Positions 43,328 to 54,440 of a DNA stretch of 64,000 bases are shown piece by piece (within the stretch, counting starts at the first letter, position 1; each line of letters starts with the position of its first letter). Under the pieces are notes generated by a model. It was not told the DNA's origin. It did no database searches and saw only the letters and a list, made by a program, of their open reading frames with translations. The stretch lies in the NCBI RefSeq assembly GCF_050624435.1, contig NC_134541.1, positions 12,848,995-12,912,994 of the forward strand. Reading direction: 5' to 3'. Both the position numbers and the translations under genes were made by a program. The stretch is from Tenrec ecaudatus. Lineage: Eukaryota > Chordata > Mammalia > Afrosoricida > Tenrecidae.

Positions 43328-44254
43328 TTGTCAATGTGAAATACATTTTCGCTATGATTATGACTTTCTCTTGGGTTGTTTACCTTTCTCATGAGTTGAG
43401 AGTGCCCGTTTACACATTAAGGACATTCATCCTTGGTTCTTATCCCCCCCCCCTTTTTTTGTTGCTGACCATAAAAGGAACAGGAGGGGGGGGGGAGTAA
43501 TGGAACAAAACTCACGTCATTACAGATGTAAATTGCACAGGAAGAAGCCAAAGGAAGGCATCCAGATTTCCCTCCAGAGGGGAGTGCGGCCATGAGCTGC
43601 ACCATGACCCCTCCCCACCCATTGCCACCTCCTGCAGTGGTTTATTTCCACTGTCACAGAATCTAACTGGCGTACAGCATGTATTCATTTCTCAATCTAA
43701 GTCGGTTAGGCGTAATGCTGTGCTCAGACCCACCCCAGCGGCGCGTGGCTCTGTGGGAGTGTGCATGCGTGCTTGTGCGCGAGCGCGCGAACGTGGTGTA
43801 CCCCTTGTCATCCGCAGAGTCCCTCCAGGGATTCCGCCTCTGGTTTCTCTTGTCAGCAGTTTGTCAGTTTCCGGTTTTATAGGCTCCATTAAAAAAGCTA
43901 GCGCATTCTGGGGTTGTTTTGTTTGTGTGCTGTTTGTTTGTTTGTTTGTTTTCTTAACGGTAGGTAGGAAGCATACACGTAAAATCAAATGATGTTATCT
44001 ACATCCTTGCTACTTAAAAAATATGATCTGTAGCTCAACATGGTCTCGGTCATCAAATGAAGCTATAGCAGAAGTGACACAGTGGGGGGATTTAATAAAC
44101 AGAAATGTAAAATTTTACAGTTTAAGAAGCTAGAAGTCCAAATTCCAGGTGCCGGCTCTGGGGGAAAGTTCTAGTCTCTTCAGCTTCTGCTCCCTGGTCC
44201 CTGGAGACCTCCAACGCACCCCACCCCGACTTGCTTATAGGGTACATCTCATTA
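43328..44254. other. Intergenic DNA, mostly unrecognised
   Basis: A C/T and G homopolymer-rich patch at 43445-43498, a GTTT-type short tandem at about 43930-43950, and a repeat-like stretch (gctagaagtccaaattccag) at about 44110-44250. No exon seen. Confidence 0.4.
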
Positions 44255-44664
44255 GATCGATTAGTGAATATAGAGACCATGTCAAAAATAAATCTGACAT
44301 ACTGAAGACTAGTCACCGAAGACCAGATGCTTTGTGGGATGCCACCAAGAACATTATTCATAAAGAAGGCAAAAGGTCTTTGAGAGACAGGAAAGGGAAG
44401 ACCTACGTAGCTGTCAGAAGAGACTCTGAAACTTGCTCTTGGACATAAAGTAGCTATGTGGGAGAAAGGATGAGATGCAAGGGCTGAACAGAACATTTCG
44501 GAAGGCAGTTTATGAAGACAAAGTAGGACATTACAATGAAAAGTGCAAGGACCTAGAGTGAGACGACCAAAAAGGAAGAACACATTCTGCACAGCTCAAG
44601 CTGAACGAACCGAAGAAAAACTCAAGCCTCGAGTTGAAATACTGAAGGATTTTATGGATAAAAT

Positions 44665-45413
44665 GCTTTCTTAATCAGTGAGGGCTCTTACAGCTCTTAT
44701 CGCAATCCATACATACATCCACTGTGTCAAGCACATTTGTACATATGTTACCATCATCATTTTGAAAACATTTTCTTTCTAATTGAGCCCTTAGTACGAG
44801 TTCATGTTCCCCCTCTCCCCCCCCACCCTCCTTCATGAACCCTTGATAATTTATAGATTTTTTTTCATGTCTTACACTGACCACTGTTTCCCTTCACCTA
44901 CTTTTCTGTTGTCCGTCCCCCTGGGAGTGGGTTATATGTGGATCATTGTGATCTGCTCCCACTTTGTGCCACCACCTGCCCCTTACCCTCCTGATATTGC
45001 TACTCTCATTATCTGTCCCAGATTCCCTGTGTTGCGAGCTCTTCTCTGTGCTAGTAGACATGATCTGGTCTAGTCGAATTTGTAAGGTAGAATTGGGGTT
45101 GTGATACTGGTGGGGAGGAAGCACTAAAGTACTAAAGGAAAATTGTATGTTTCATAGGTGCTGTATTGCACCCTGACTCACTCATCTCTTCCTTGTGACC
45201 CTTCTGTCAGGGGATGTCCAATTAGCTACAGATGGGCTTTGGGTCTCCATTCCGCACCCCCCCTCATTCACATTGAAATGATTATTTTTGTTCTGGGTCT
45301 TTGATAGCTGATACCTTACCCCATCAACACCTCATGATCACACAGGCTTGTGTGCTTCGTCCAGGTGGGCTGTGTTGCTTCTCAGCTAGATGGCCACTTG
45401 TTTATCTTCTAGC
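44665..45413 (-). mobile_element. L1-like LINE (-) inserted in the RTE copy
   Basis: 3' end at the left (gggctcttacagctcttatc). Flanks ttttatggataaaat (44650) and ttttatgggcaaaat (45415) are its target duplication, differing at two bases. Confidence 0.8.
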
Positions 45414-46347
45414 CTTTTTATGGGCAAAATACTGAATGCTCAGTAAAAAGTATCAAAAGCAGATGTAAAGGATACACAAGGACACAGTACCAAAAAGAAG
45501 TGGCTGACATTCACCAATGTCAAGAACGAGCATATAACCACGAACCAATGGTATTGGAGGAAGACTTCCATACTGCCCTGAAGGCATTGCCAAAACACAA
45601 ACAAAAATGATCCCAGAATTGATGAGGTGCCAGTTACAATGTTTCAAAAAACTGATTTAGCACTGGAAGTGTTCATTATTCTATGCCCAAAAATTTGGAA
45701 GGCAGCTACCTTACCTGGTCAACTGGAAGAGACACAACTTTGTGCACATTTCAAAGGTGGCCTAACAATACAGAGGTTATTATTCAACAATATCAGTAAT
45801 ATCACATATTCAAGTCATATGTTGCTGAAGCTAATTTTAAAACGGTGTACAATGACAGAGAGCTGCCAGAAATTCAGCTAGATTCTGAAGAGGATGTAGA
45901 ATAAGGGATATTATTGCCGACATCGGATGGATCTTAGCTAAAAGCAGAGAATACCTCAAAGATGTTTACTTGTGGTTGTTTAGGGGAGAGGGGCTCTAAG
46001 AAAAAAATTTAAATTAAAAAAGATGTTTACTTGTGTTTTATTGGCTACACAAAGACATTCAAATGTGTGGATCATAATTGCAAACTATGAAGATTGCAAG
46101 GAATGGGAATTCCACAGCACTTAATTGTGGTCATGTAGAACCTGCACATACATCTGGAAGCAGCTGTTTGGACAGAATAAGGGGATACTAAATGGTTTAA
46201 AATTTTAAAAAGGTGTGCATCAAGGTTGTGCCCTTCCACCATATTTACTCAATCCATATCCTGAACAAATAATCTGGAAAGCTGAACTAAATGAAGAAGA
46301 ACAGGGCATCAGAATGGGAGGAAGGCTCATTAACAATATGCAGATGA

Positions 46348-48352
46348 GAAGAGGAGTCAAGGTGGCATCCAGGTTGAATCACCTGCCTGGCTCTCATGTT
46401 GTTAGGTTAGAAACTTAAGAGTCATGGGAAGCAAGGCCTAGGAAAAAGCAAGAGGACTGATGTTTCTAGAGGGAGGGGAGGAGAAGACGGGGCGGGGGGA
46501 GGGTAGTGGGGGGTAGTGGTAAGCAAACAAGAAGGCCATAGACAATGAAACAACCAGAGAATTAAAAGCAACAATGGGGAGGAAGTAGAGATTCTGGTGG
46601 TGCTGTACCAACCACAATCTGGATGAGAGGAATTATCAGTACTAAGAGGCAGAAGAAGGGTCGAGCATGATGGTGAGGCAGGAGGAGGGTAAACCTGAAA
46701 GATCTAGGAAGCAAAGCTATGGATACAGGTATAAACATAAGTATGTACATATGTAAGTATATTAATTCATAAAAATAGAGGTATTGGCCTAGGTGTGGGG
46801 AGAGGCCAGATGCTTACAAACATCCTCCCGAGGGTAGTTAGTCACCAGGCTATCTGGTAGACCTGGCTCCCTGCTACTGGGGACAATAAACTATTCCTCC
46901 CTGAGGCCTGCGACCAAGCGTCCTCACCCTACCAATAGTGATCTCTATCAAGTGAGTCAGGGAACAGGCCAAACTGACTCTGTGACATCCAAGTTAAGTT
47001 ATCCGCCCATTTTATCACACGTATACCCCCAATCCCTCCTCTTACTGTTGCATGTATGTCCCTAGACCACCCCCCCTCATTACTGTATTACCTATGGCAC
47101 AACCCCTCCCTGTAATGTATGTACTCACCTGTAATTAAGGGGCTTGCATGGCCCCTGAGAATATAAAAAGCCTGGGCTAGCATTAAAGAACACTCTCTCC
47201 CTGCACGTGGACCATCGAGTGCGGCTGAGGTGAGCATGCTACCATGAATCGTATCTGACTCCATTTATTTCAATACTTCTATCTCTCATGCTCTCTATAA
47301 TTTACTATGATCTTTACTTATTATCCGCCGTACAATTGCGCCTACCGGGCCCGTAATGATGTGTTAGGGGCTGACTTCCCCTGACACCTAGGTACATATA
47401 TTTATATAGTAATACATTGAGAAAGTGAACAGAGTTTGGGCCTCTGCTCAAGCCCTCCCTCAATGTAGGAACACTTTGTTCTAATAACCTGGCATTCTGT
47501 GATGCTCACCCTCCCCACACAATCGCTGAAGACATAATGGGTGCATGAGCAAATGTGGTGAAGAAAGTTGATGGTGCCCAGCTATCAAAACATAATAGCT
47601 TCTGGGGTCTTAAAGGCTTGAAGTTAAACCAGTGGCCATCTAGCTGAGAAGCAAAAAGTCCACGTGGAAGAAGCACCCGAGCCTGTATGATCACGATGTG
47701 TCGAGGGGATCAGAAAACAGGCACCAGAAGACCCAAAACAAAACAAAAAATACATATTGTTGAGAACATAGGGGGCTGGAGCAGAGACCCCAACCCCATC
47801 TGTAGACATAGGACACCCCCTCACAGAAAGGTTACAAGGAAGGGATGAGTCAATCAGGGCTCGGTATAGCACCAACGAAACACAGTTCTTTGAGGCTTCC
47901 TCACCCCCCACCATCATGACCCCAGTCCATGCCCAGACTGGAACATGTTCATTTGGTACACATGGAACCCAGGTCAGAGAAACAAACCCCTCAGGCACAG
48001 AATTGGGAATGGCGCTATCAGGAGGGTAGGGAGAAGGTGGTGGGAGGAGGGGAGGAAGGGGGAACTGATTGCAACAATCGAAGCATGAATTCCCCCCACC
48101 CAGGGGACAAACAACAGAAACATGGATGAAGGGAGACAGTTGTGGTGTAAGACATGAAAACAATAATAATTTATAAGTTATGAAGGAGTCATGGGGGGGA
48201 GGGAAAAAAGAGGAGCTAATACCAAGGGCTCAAATATAAAGTACATGTTCCGAAAATGATGATGGCAACATATGTACCAATATGCTTGAAATAATTGAGG
48301 TATGGAATATTATAAGAGCTGTAAGAGCCCCCAATAAAATGATTTTTAAAAT
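46348..48352 (+). mobile_element. L1-like LINE (+) inserted in the RTE copy and carrying a solo LTR
   Basis: Exact 12-base target duplication atatgcagatga at 46336-46347 and 48353-48364, inside the RTE active-site region. It ends gagcccccaataaaatgatt at the right. The LTR at 46794-47386 interrupts it, so the order of events is RTE, then LINE, then LTR. Confidence 0.85.
46794..47386 (+). mobile_element. Solo LTR fossil with perfect six-base target duplication
   Basis: 593 bases from TGTGGGGAGAGG to CCCCTGACA, flanked by cctagg at 46788-46793 and 47387-47392. It has a TATA-like gagaatataaaaag and shares long stretches with 35313-36016 (tgaggtgagcatgctaccat). It sits in a LINE that sits in another LINE, so it is the youngest of the three. 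No internal region. Confidence 0.85.
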
Positions 48353-49094
48353 ATATGCAGATGACACAATCTTGCTGCAGGGACAACAAGGATGGAGGCA
48401 CCTGCTGATGAAGATCAAGGACTGCAGCCTTCAGTGTGGATGACAGCTCAGTGTGAAAAAAGAAAACCCAAGATCCTCACAACTAAACCAATAGGCAGCA
48501 TCGTGACCAAGGGAAAAAAGCCTGAAATTGTCAAGGATTGCATTTTGCTTAGATCTACAATCAGTACTCATGGGGGCAGCAGTCAAGACACCAAATGATA
48601 TATGAAGCCTGGGGTACATCTGCTGCACAAGACCTCTAAGTGGTTGAAGAGCACGGATGTCTCTTTGAGGCCTAAGCTATGCTTGACCCAAACCATGGTC
48701 CCCTCATCAGCATGTGAAAGCTGGAAAATAAATAAGGAAGATCAGAAATGAACTGATGTTATTTGAATATGGTTTTGGTGAAGAATATGGGAAGAGTCAC
48801 AAACTGACAGAAGAACAATCAAGAGGTATCGCCAGAATGTTCCTTAGAATCTAGGGTGGCAATACTTCATTTCATACACCTTGGTTATGTTGTCGAGGGA
48901 CATCAGTCTCTAGAAAGGACATCTTGCTTGGAAAAGTAGAGGGTCAGCCAAAAAATAATAAGGAAGAGGCTAGATGGATTAGCAATAGTAACTGCGACAA
49001 TGAGCAGAAACAATATAATGATTGTGCAGGACTGGGCATTGTTTCCGTCTGTTGTACACAGGGCTGCTATATTGGAACAGAGTCTAGAGTTTCT

Positions 49095-49585
49095 TCTTTT
49101 TTTAATAATTTCATTAGGGGCTCATACAACTCATCACAATCCATACATACATCAATTGTGTAAAGCACATTTGTACATTCATTGCCCTCATCATCATTCT
49201 CAAAACATTTGCTCTCCATTTAAGCCCCTGGCATCAGCTCCTCATTTTTTCCACTCCCTCCCCACTCCCCTCTCCCTTATGAACCCTTGATAGCTCATAA
49301 ATTATTATTTTGTCATATCTTGTCCTGTCCGACATCTCCCTTCACCCCCTTTTCTGTTGTGCGTCCCCCAGGGAGGAGGTCACATGTAGATCCTTGTAAT
49401 CAGTTCCCCCTTTCCAACCTACCTCTCTCCACCCTCCCAGTATCGCCACTCTCACCACTGGTCCTGAAGGGATCATCCGCCCTGGATTCCCTGTGTTTCC
49501 AGTTCCTATCTGTACCAGTGTACATCCTCTGGTCTAGCCAGATTTGTAAGGTAGAATTTGGGTCTTGATAGGGGCGGGGGGGGGG
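49095..49585 (-). mobile_element. L1-like LINE (-) inserted in the last bases of the RTE copy
   Basis: Exact 18-base target duplication acagagtctagagtttct at 49077-49094 and 49586-49603. The 3' end is at the left (tttaataatttcattagggg). The insertion cuts the RTE tail just before its terminal ctaacaaccac. Confidence 0.9.
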
Positions 49586-49922
49586 ACAGAGTCTAGAGTT
49601 TCTAACAACCACAAATCCTGTTTTAGTAACAAAAAAAAAAAAGACAGCCCATTCCACAAAACCATCACATCCCCAAGCATGGGGTGGGGGGCACAATCAA
49701 ACAACATTCTACCCCTGAGCCCCTCAAAACGAACGCCCTCACCACAGGCAAACACGTTCACTCTATCACATCTTCCCAAAAGTCTGAAATCTACTCCAAA
49801 TGCAAACTCTTGTCTTCCGAATCATTTGAATCACATATGGGTGAGACTCTAGATAGCAATCCATCTTGGGGCAAAATTCCTCTTCATCTGTGAGCTTGTG
49901 GAATCTAGACTACAAGTCAATG

Positions 49923-50188
49923 CTTTCTCTTTTTTTTTAACTAAAAATGATATTTATTAAATTTTTTATATGAAGCTCTTATTTCTTAACATATCTTTTT
50001 AAAAAATCATTTATTAGGGGCTCTTAACACAATCCATACATCTATGGTATCAAGCATATTTGTACATATGTTGCCAACATCATTTTCAAAACATTTTCTT
50101 TCTACTGGAGCCCTTGATATCAGCTCATTTCCCCCCTCCCCCAGCCTCCCTCCCTCATGAACCCTTGATTATTTATTTTAAAAAATTT
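49923..50188 (-). mobile_element. Short L1-like LINE 3' end, - strand
   Basis: Exact 12-base target duplication tacaagtcaatg at 49911-49922 and 50189-50200. 3' end at the left with an A/T-rich tail. Confidence 0.8.
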
Positions 50189-50739
50189 TACAAGTCAATG
50201 GTATCTATAGTACAAGGGTGGCAAGGGCAGAGAGTAGATATTTCCACGACAAATGGGAATGGGCACCAAGTAAATACCAAAAACCAGCAACAATTTACCT
50301 TAGCTCCCAGGGCTTGAAAAGAATCCACTCTTCTCTGAGAGCATGTGGACAACAACCCTACCCTCCAGACTGTGAGGTTTGACCATGACACACACATACA
50401 CCACACCACCACCACCACCTACCACCCACCCACCCGATTCTGGATGGAAATATTTCAGACCCAGGCATCAGCTCCACCCTCCAGGCCCACTGAGATGGCC
50501 ACTTTTCTCCCTTGGCTTTGGGCAGTTTTATTCTCCCGGTCCACCTAATTAGCAACCCCACCGGCCCCTCATCTTTGGACAGTAGCCAGTAGCCTCTGGC
50601 ACACCTTAATGGCAGTCCCAAGCTCCTGAAAGAGTTGGCATAGATCTGTCTCTTTGAAACCTAGAAGGAAAACCCCCCACCCTTCGAGACTCAGATTTTG
50701 GCCCCACTCTTTCAAGTCAAGAGAAGATCCAGTGTATAG

Positions 50740-50930
50740 TTGTTACAGGTTGGGTTGTGATCCGAAAAGTCAGCAGTTCAAAACCACCAGCTGCTTCTCC
50801 AGGAAGAGATGAGGGTTTTTTTTTACTCTCGTCACAGTCTCAGAAACCCACGGGGGCAGTTCTACTGTGTCCTGTAGGGCCATCATGAGTCAGAATGGAC
50901 TTGATGGCAGTGAGTTTGGGTTCTGCTTTT
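50740..50930 (+). repeat. AfroSINE, + strand
   Basis: gtcagcagttcaaaaccacc, tcagaaacccacgggggcag and gatggcagtgagtttgggtt; one of the best-kept copies. The 5' head is shortened. Confidence 0.85.
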
Positions 50931-51358
50931 GTTTTTTAAAGCCAAGAATCCCCAGCTTCTCATGGTCCGCCCACCAGTTTTGCTGTCTCTGAGTTATTCC
51001 AGGAAGGGGCCTTTTTCCCCCTCTTTGGCCTGTTTCTTGTTGGCAGAATCCCAAGAATCAGACAGCATTCTTTCCTTTTGTTCTTTGTCCCCTTCAGTCC
51101 AGTTGATGGGTTTTCTCTGAGGTGGCTGGTGAAAGCCACCAGTCATCGGACTCATCTCTTGACCAAAAGTTTGTGTAGCCATGTCCTTGGGTCCTTGGTG
51201 GCCAACATTCTAGGACACGTGGCCTGTTTGTTCACGATTTCTCCAAATGTCTATGTTTTGTATTGATTTTGCCCAGTTCATTTTTAGGTCCATCTCTTTC
51301 CCCTCACAGTTCATGATGAGCAGCAGGGGAAGCTACAAAGTCGCTTTACCATCTGGCT

Positions 51359-51360
<2 letters not shown>

Positions 51361-51429
<69 letters not shown>
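51361..51429. repeat. (TA)n microsatellite, about 34 units
   Basis: 68 or so uninterrupted alternating A and T bases; the longest perfect dinucleotide tract in the window. Confidence 0.98.
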
Positions 51430-51431
<2 letters not shown>

Positions 51432-51679
51432 TCAGCCAGCTATCCACGTTCATCACTTCAAAATTCTACCTTCCACCAAATATTTGAACCTAGTTCAGAC
51501 AAGTTCTTTGCCACTGCAAAAAAAAGTGCCAAAAAAAAAGTGCCACATGTCGTCTCTGAGATAATAGAGCCTCTCTCTATAGCTCTCTTCACTTCCTGCA
51601 GGCCAGCAGACTTCCTCTCGACGGCCACGATGCTACCAGGAGTCTCTTCAAGGCAGTCTAGGCATTTACTGTTACCTTC

Positions 51680-51780
51680 CTGACTGCCACCAAGTCCATT
51701 CTGACTCATAGTGACTCTATACAGTTTCTGAAGCTTTAAACCTTATCCCACAGTGCACTGCGGTGCTTAACCACAGGCAT
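51680..51780 (-). repeat. AfroSINE fragment, - strand
   Basis: actgccaccaagtccattct and actcatagtgactctataca; the remainder has decayed. Confidence 0.65.
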
Positions 51781-53329
51781 AGAATAGGGTTTATAACACA
51801 TGTCCTTGGGAGACGAAATTCAATCCACAACTAATGACATCCTCTGAGGACTTGTTAGAAATGCAGTCTCAGCAGCTGTATTTACATATACACATGTGTG
51901 GTGCTTTGGGGGGGAGGATTGTGAAGGGGAGGGGACAGCTAGCCTACTTGGGCCCACACCAACACAATCCAAATTTGCATTCTGGTGATTTGTGTGCCTT
52001 AGTTTGGGGAACCATTGCTCTAAAAAGGCAAGAACATGACAGACTTTTAAAATTATATTGAATATCGTGTAGATTATAATATAAATGCCAATATAGTCAC
52101 CATGTTCCCATTGTGTACAGACTTTTTCAGAGTATTCATGTCTTTCACATCCCAGGGATCCCCCCAAACAGCCCAGGTGTTTCCCACCTGGTTGAACATA
52201 GTTTTGAATGAATATATCTCGGACCAGTTCAGGCCTGTATTTTGCTCTGCTGCCTCAGTCTGCCAGGTTCCTATAGCTGTTGCGCATGCTTTGGGCTGAA
52301 GGGAACAATCACTTACCTTCGATAGCAGTGGAAGCCATCAACACACGTACTATAGCATGTCTTACGGAGTTTGTAGGTGGGCAACCCCAGGGTCAATTCA
52401 GCTGTTCAACCACAGCATCTGCGAACTGGTTCTTGTCAGCTTCCTGGGATAGCATCTTCAGTGTGTAAGCTTTGGGGCCTCAGGTTTGTACCTCGTGGTC
52501 TCAATTTGGCTGCCACAGCTCCAACCACCATAACCTGTCAGGAAGGAGGAGAATTTTCCAAACACTGCCATGGCCCCAGCTCCTTGGCCAGAACTGGGTC
52601 ACAGGCATCCTACTGCACCAGTCATTGAAGAGGAAATGGTAGTCCCGATAATCAGGACTTCCTAAACAAAGCCAGGTTTCTGCAGCACAGATGGGGCAGG
52701 GCGGTGAATGAACTAGCAAATGACAGCGACGTCCACACCTCTCCGAACTCAACTGGCCCACCTGTGCAGTCTCCTGAAGCATCCTGGATGAATTTCTAAA
52801 ATGCAAACCTACTCACTTCCTGCTTAAAATTTCTCAGCTTCCACGGTTGGTGCCCCAGGGTTGAGAGAACTGAATTGTAAACCTTCAAGGTTGTGTGTTT
52901 CTGGAAGCGTCTTCTAACTCCTGACAAATGGAGGTAATAAGTACTTTGGGTGGGTAGGGTGGTCTAGGATTATAAAACACCCTGTCCTGCAGGTCTGACT
53001 CAGAGACCCTAGACGACAGCACAGCGCCGTCCAGCAAGGTCTCCACTCTTCGGTGCAGGCTCTCACAGTTCTCTCCATGGAGTGAATGTCCCATGGTTCC
53101 TACCAACTGACTTGACGGTTGGCCGCCGAGCGCTTTAGCCACCGAGCCACCGGGCTCTTAGAGAATTCATAATAACAGTCAGTAATAATAGCTAATATTA
53201 TCTAGCCCTTACTCCGTGCCAAGCCCTCTTTTAAATCCTTTAGTTCTATTAACCATTTTAATCCTCCTTACAATCCAATAAAGCAGGACTCATTCTCATT
53301 ACGAGAGCCGTCAGCCTAAGCGCAGAGCT
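51781..53329. other. Intergenic DNA, largely unrecognised
   Basis: 51.8-52.9 kb shows no repeat I can name and no exon. An AfroSINE (-) spans about 52975-53160 (tRNA-like end gctttagccaccgagccacc). An L2-like piece (atctagcccttactccgtgc) lies at about 53188-53320. Confidence 0.5.
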
Positions 53330-53530
53330 GAGATAGAGCGCACGCGCTGAGAAAGCAAATCCGCTTCGGAGGGCGGAGTTGTCGCTGACGCTGGGCGTGG
53401 GGGCGGAGCCCCTTCGAGGGCGTGGAGACCTAGGTATGACTACAATTCCCAGTAGGCTCTGCGCCCCAGTGTACTACAATAACCAGCACGCCGCGGACTG
53501 TGACGCTTACCCTCTTCCAGGGAGGTGCTC
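53330..53530. promoter_or_regulatory. Small GC-rich island with two ZNF143/THAP11-type motifs; possible unassigned promoter
   Basis: ACTACAATTCCCAGTAGGC at 53439-53457 is close to the classic ZNF143 (SBS) promoter motif. A weaker copy, ACTACAATAACCAGCACGC, lies at 53473-53491, same strand, 34 bases on. A GC box (GGGGGCGGAGCC) is just upstream and the region has several CpGs, in contrast to the AT-rich repeats around it. It lies 3.4 kb upstream of UBE2V1 exon 1. No coding exon was recognised next to it. It could be an alternative UBE2V1 promoter, a non-coding RNA promoter or an enhancer; activity is inference. Confidence 0.5.
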
Positions 53531-53867
53531 TGCCTTCTGCAAGGAGCTTGCAGGATTCCCTGCAGAGGAATTTGGTTTGTCAATTTTGCTTACTAGAAAT
53601 ATCCTACGAGAACCCAGGATTCTCCGCGATTGGACATTTATAATCATCGTGAATAAGAGGCTCGTGTTTTATTTCTAACGTCTCCACCTGATAGCTCAGC
53701 ATATCTTGTCTTCTCTCTAAAATGGGGATATCCCTAGTTGGCACATTGAGTTACTTTGAGAATAAAAAATTGGATATAATGCCAGTTCTTCTAATGGCTC
53801 TTCCTCCTCCCTGTATGTGTCAAGGGGTTTTAGCAGAGCATTTTATTTCTACAGCAACCTTACGAAG

Positions 53868-54267
53868 TCGATACAGTTGCTCTTCACTCATAGAGATCCT
53901 TTATGCAACAGAGGAAATATTGTCTGGTCATGCACCACCCTCACAATCGCTGCCGTATTTGAGCCTATTGTTCTCTCTGAGGATCTTCCTCTTTTTCTCT
54001 GACCCTCTACTTTGCCAAGCATGACCTTCTCCAGGAACTGGTCCCTCCTGATCACGTCCGAAGTACGTGAGACATATCTACCCTTCCTCACATCTGACCC
54101 AACCCGTGGTATTTTCAACCATCTCGTATACATTTGAGAACTGCGTAATGAATAAGGAAGACCAGCGAATTAATGATACCAGCAAAGGAGATGGGGCTGC
54201 CAGAATTAGGAACAAATCTGTGTTGGAAGATGTACAACCAGAATGCTTTTTAGGAGCATGGATGGTA
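53868..54267. mobile_element. RTE LINE copy with inverted 5' segment (twin-primed)
   Basis: Left part (53868 to about 54105) is the RTE 3' end in antisense (aactggtccctcctgatcac). Right part (about 54108-54267) is the next upstream RTE segment in sense (tggtattttcaaccatctcg ... ccagaatgctttttaggagc). The two meet at neighbouring consensus positions, the usual product of twin priming. Confidence 0.7.
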
Positions 54268-54440
54268 AAATGTGTTGGGTCAGCATAGAACTTCTGGTCA
54301 AAAGATCAGAGGTTCAAATCCACCAGCTCCTCTGAGGGGGAGAGAGCTGAGGCTATCTTCCCCAGAAAAGATTTTCAACCTTAGAAATTCTATAGAGGGG
54401 TCACTACCTGTCTTCAATGCAACACCTTTGCTTTTTAACT
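54268..54440 (+). repeat. AfroSINE, + strand, diverged
   Basis: tcaaaagatcagaggttcaa and atccaccagctcctctgagg mark the tRNA-like part; the body is weak and the tail missing. Confidence 0.65.

Larger units (their letters stand above)
44255..49612 (+). mobile_element. RTE (BovB-like) LINE, + strand, split by three LINE insertions
   Basis: Consensus-ordered pieces at 44255-44664, 45414-46347, 48353-49094 and 49586-49612. Reading along them: aagagactctgaaacttgct and caagcctcgagttgaaatac; then the reverse transcriptase region, with DEL-PEIQL remnants near 45860 and ttttattggctacacaaaga (the FIDY-AKAF zone) near 46036; then gcagatgacacaatcttgct (the ADDT zone) at 48355; then the end with gtacacagggctgctatatt. 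It covers most of ORF2 from before the RT domain to the 3' end. Many stops and frameshifts are present; the copy is dead. Confidence 0.85.
49613..51672 (-). mobile_element. MaLR-like ERV internal region fossil, interrupted
   Basis: Stretches such as gacagcccattccacaaaac, ggtgagactctagatagcaa, aaaattcctcttcatctgtg and ttcttgttggcagaatccca fit the non-coding-like internal region of MaLR elements, antisense. It is broken and holds a LINE (49923-50188), a SINE (50740-50930) and a TA tract. Likely old; family assignment is from recall. Confidence 0.45.
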
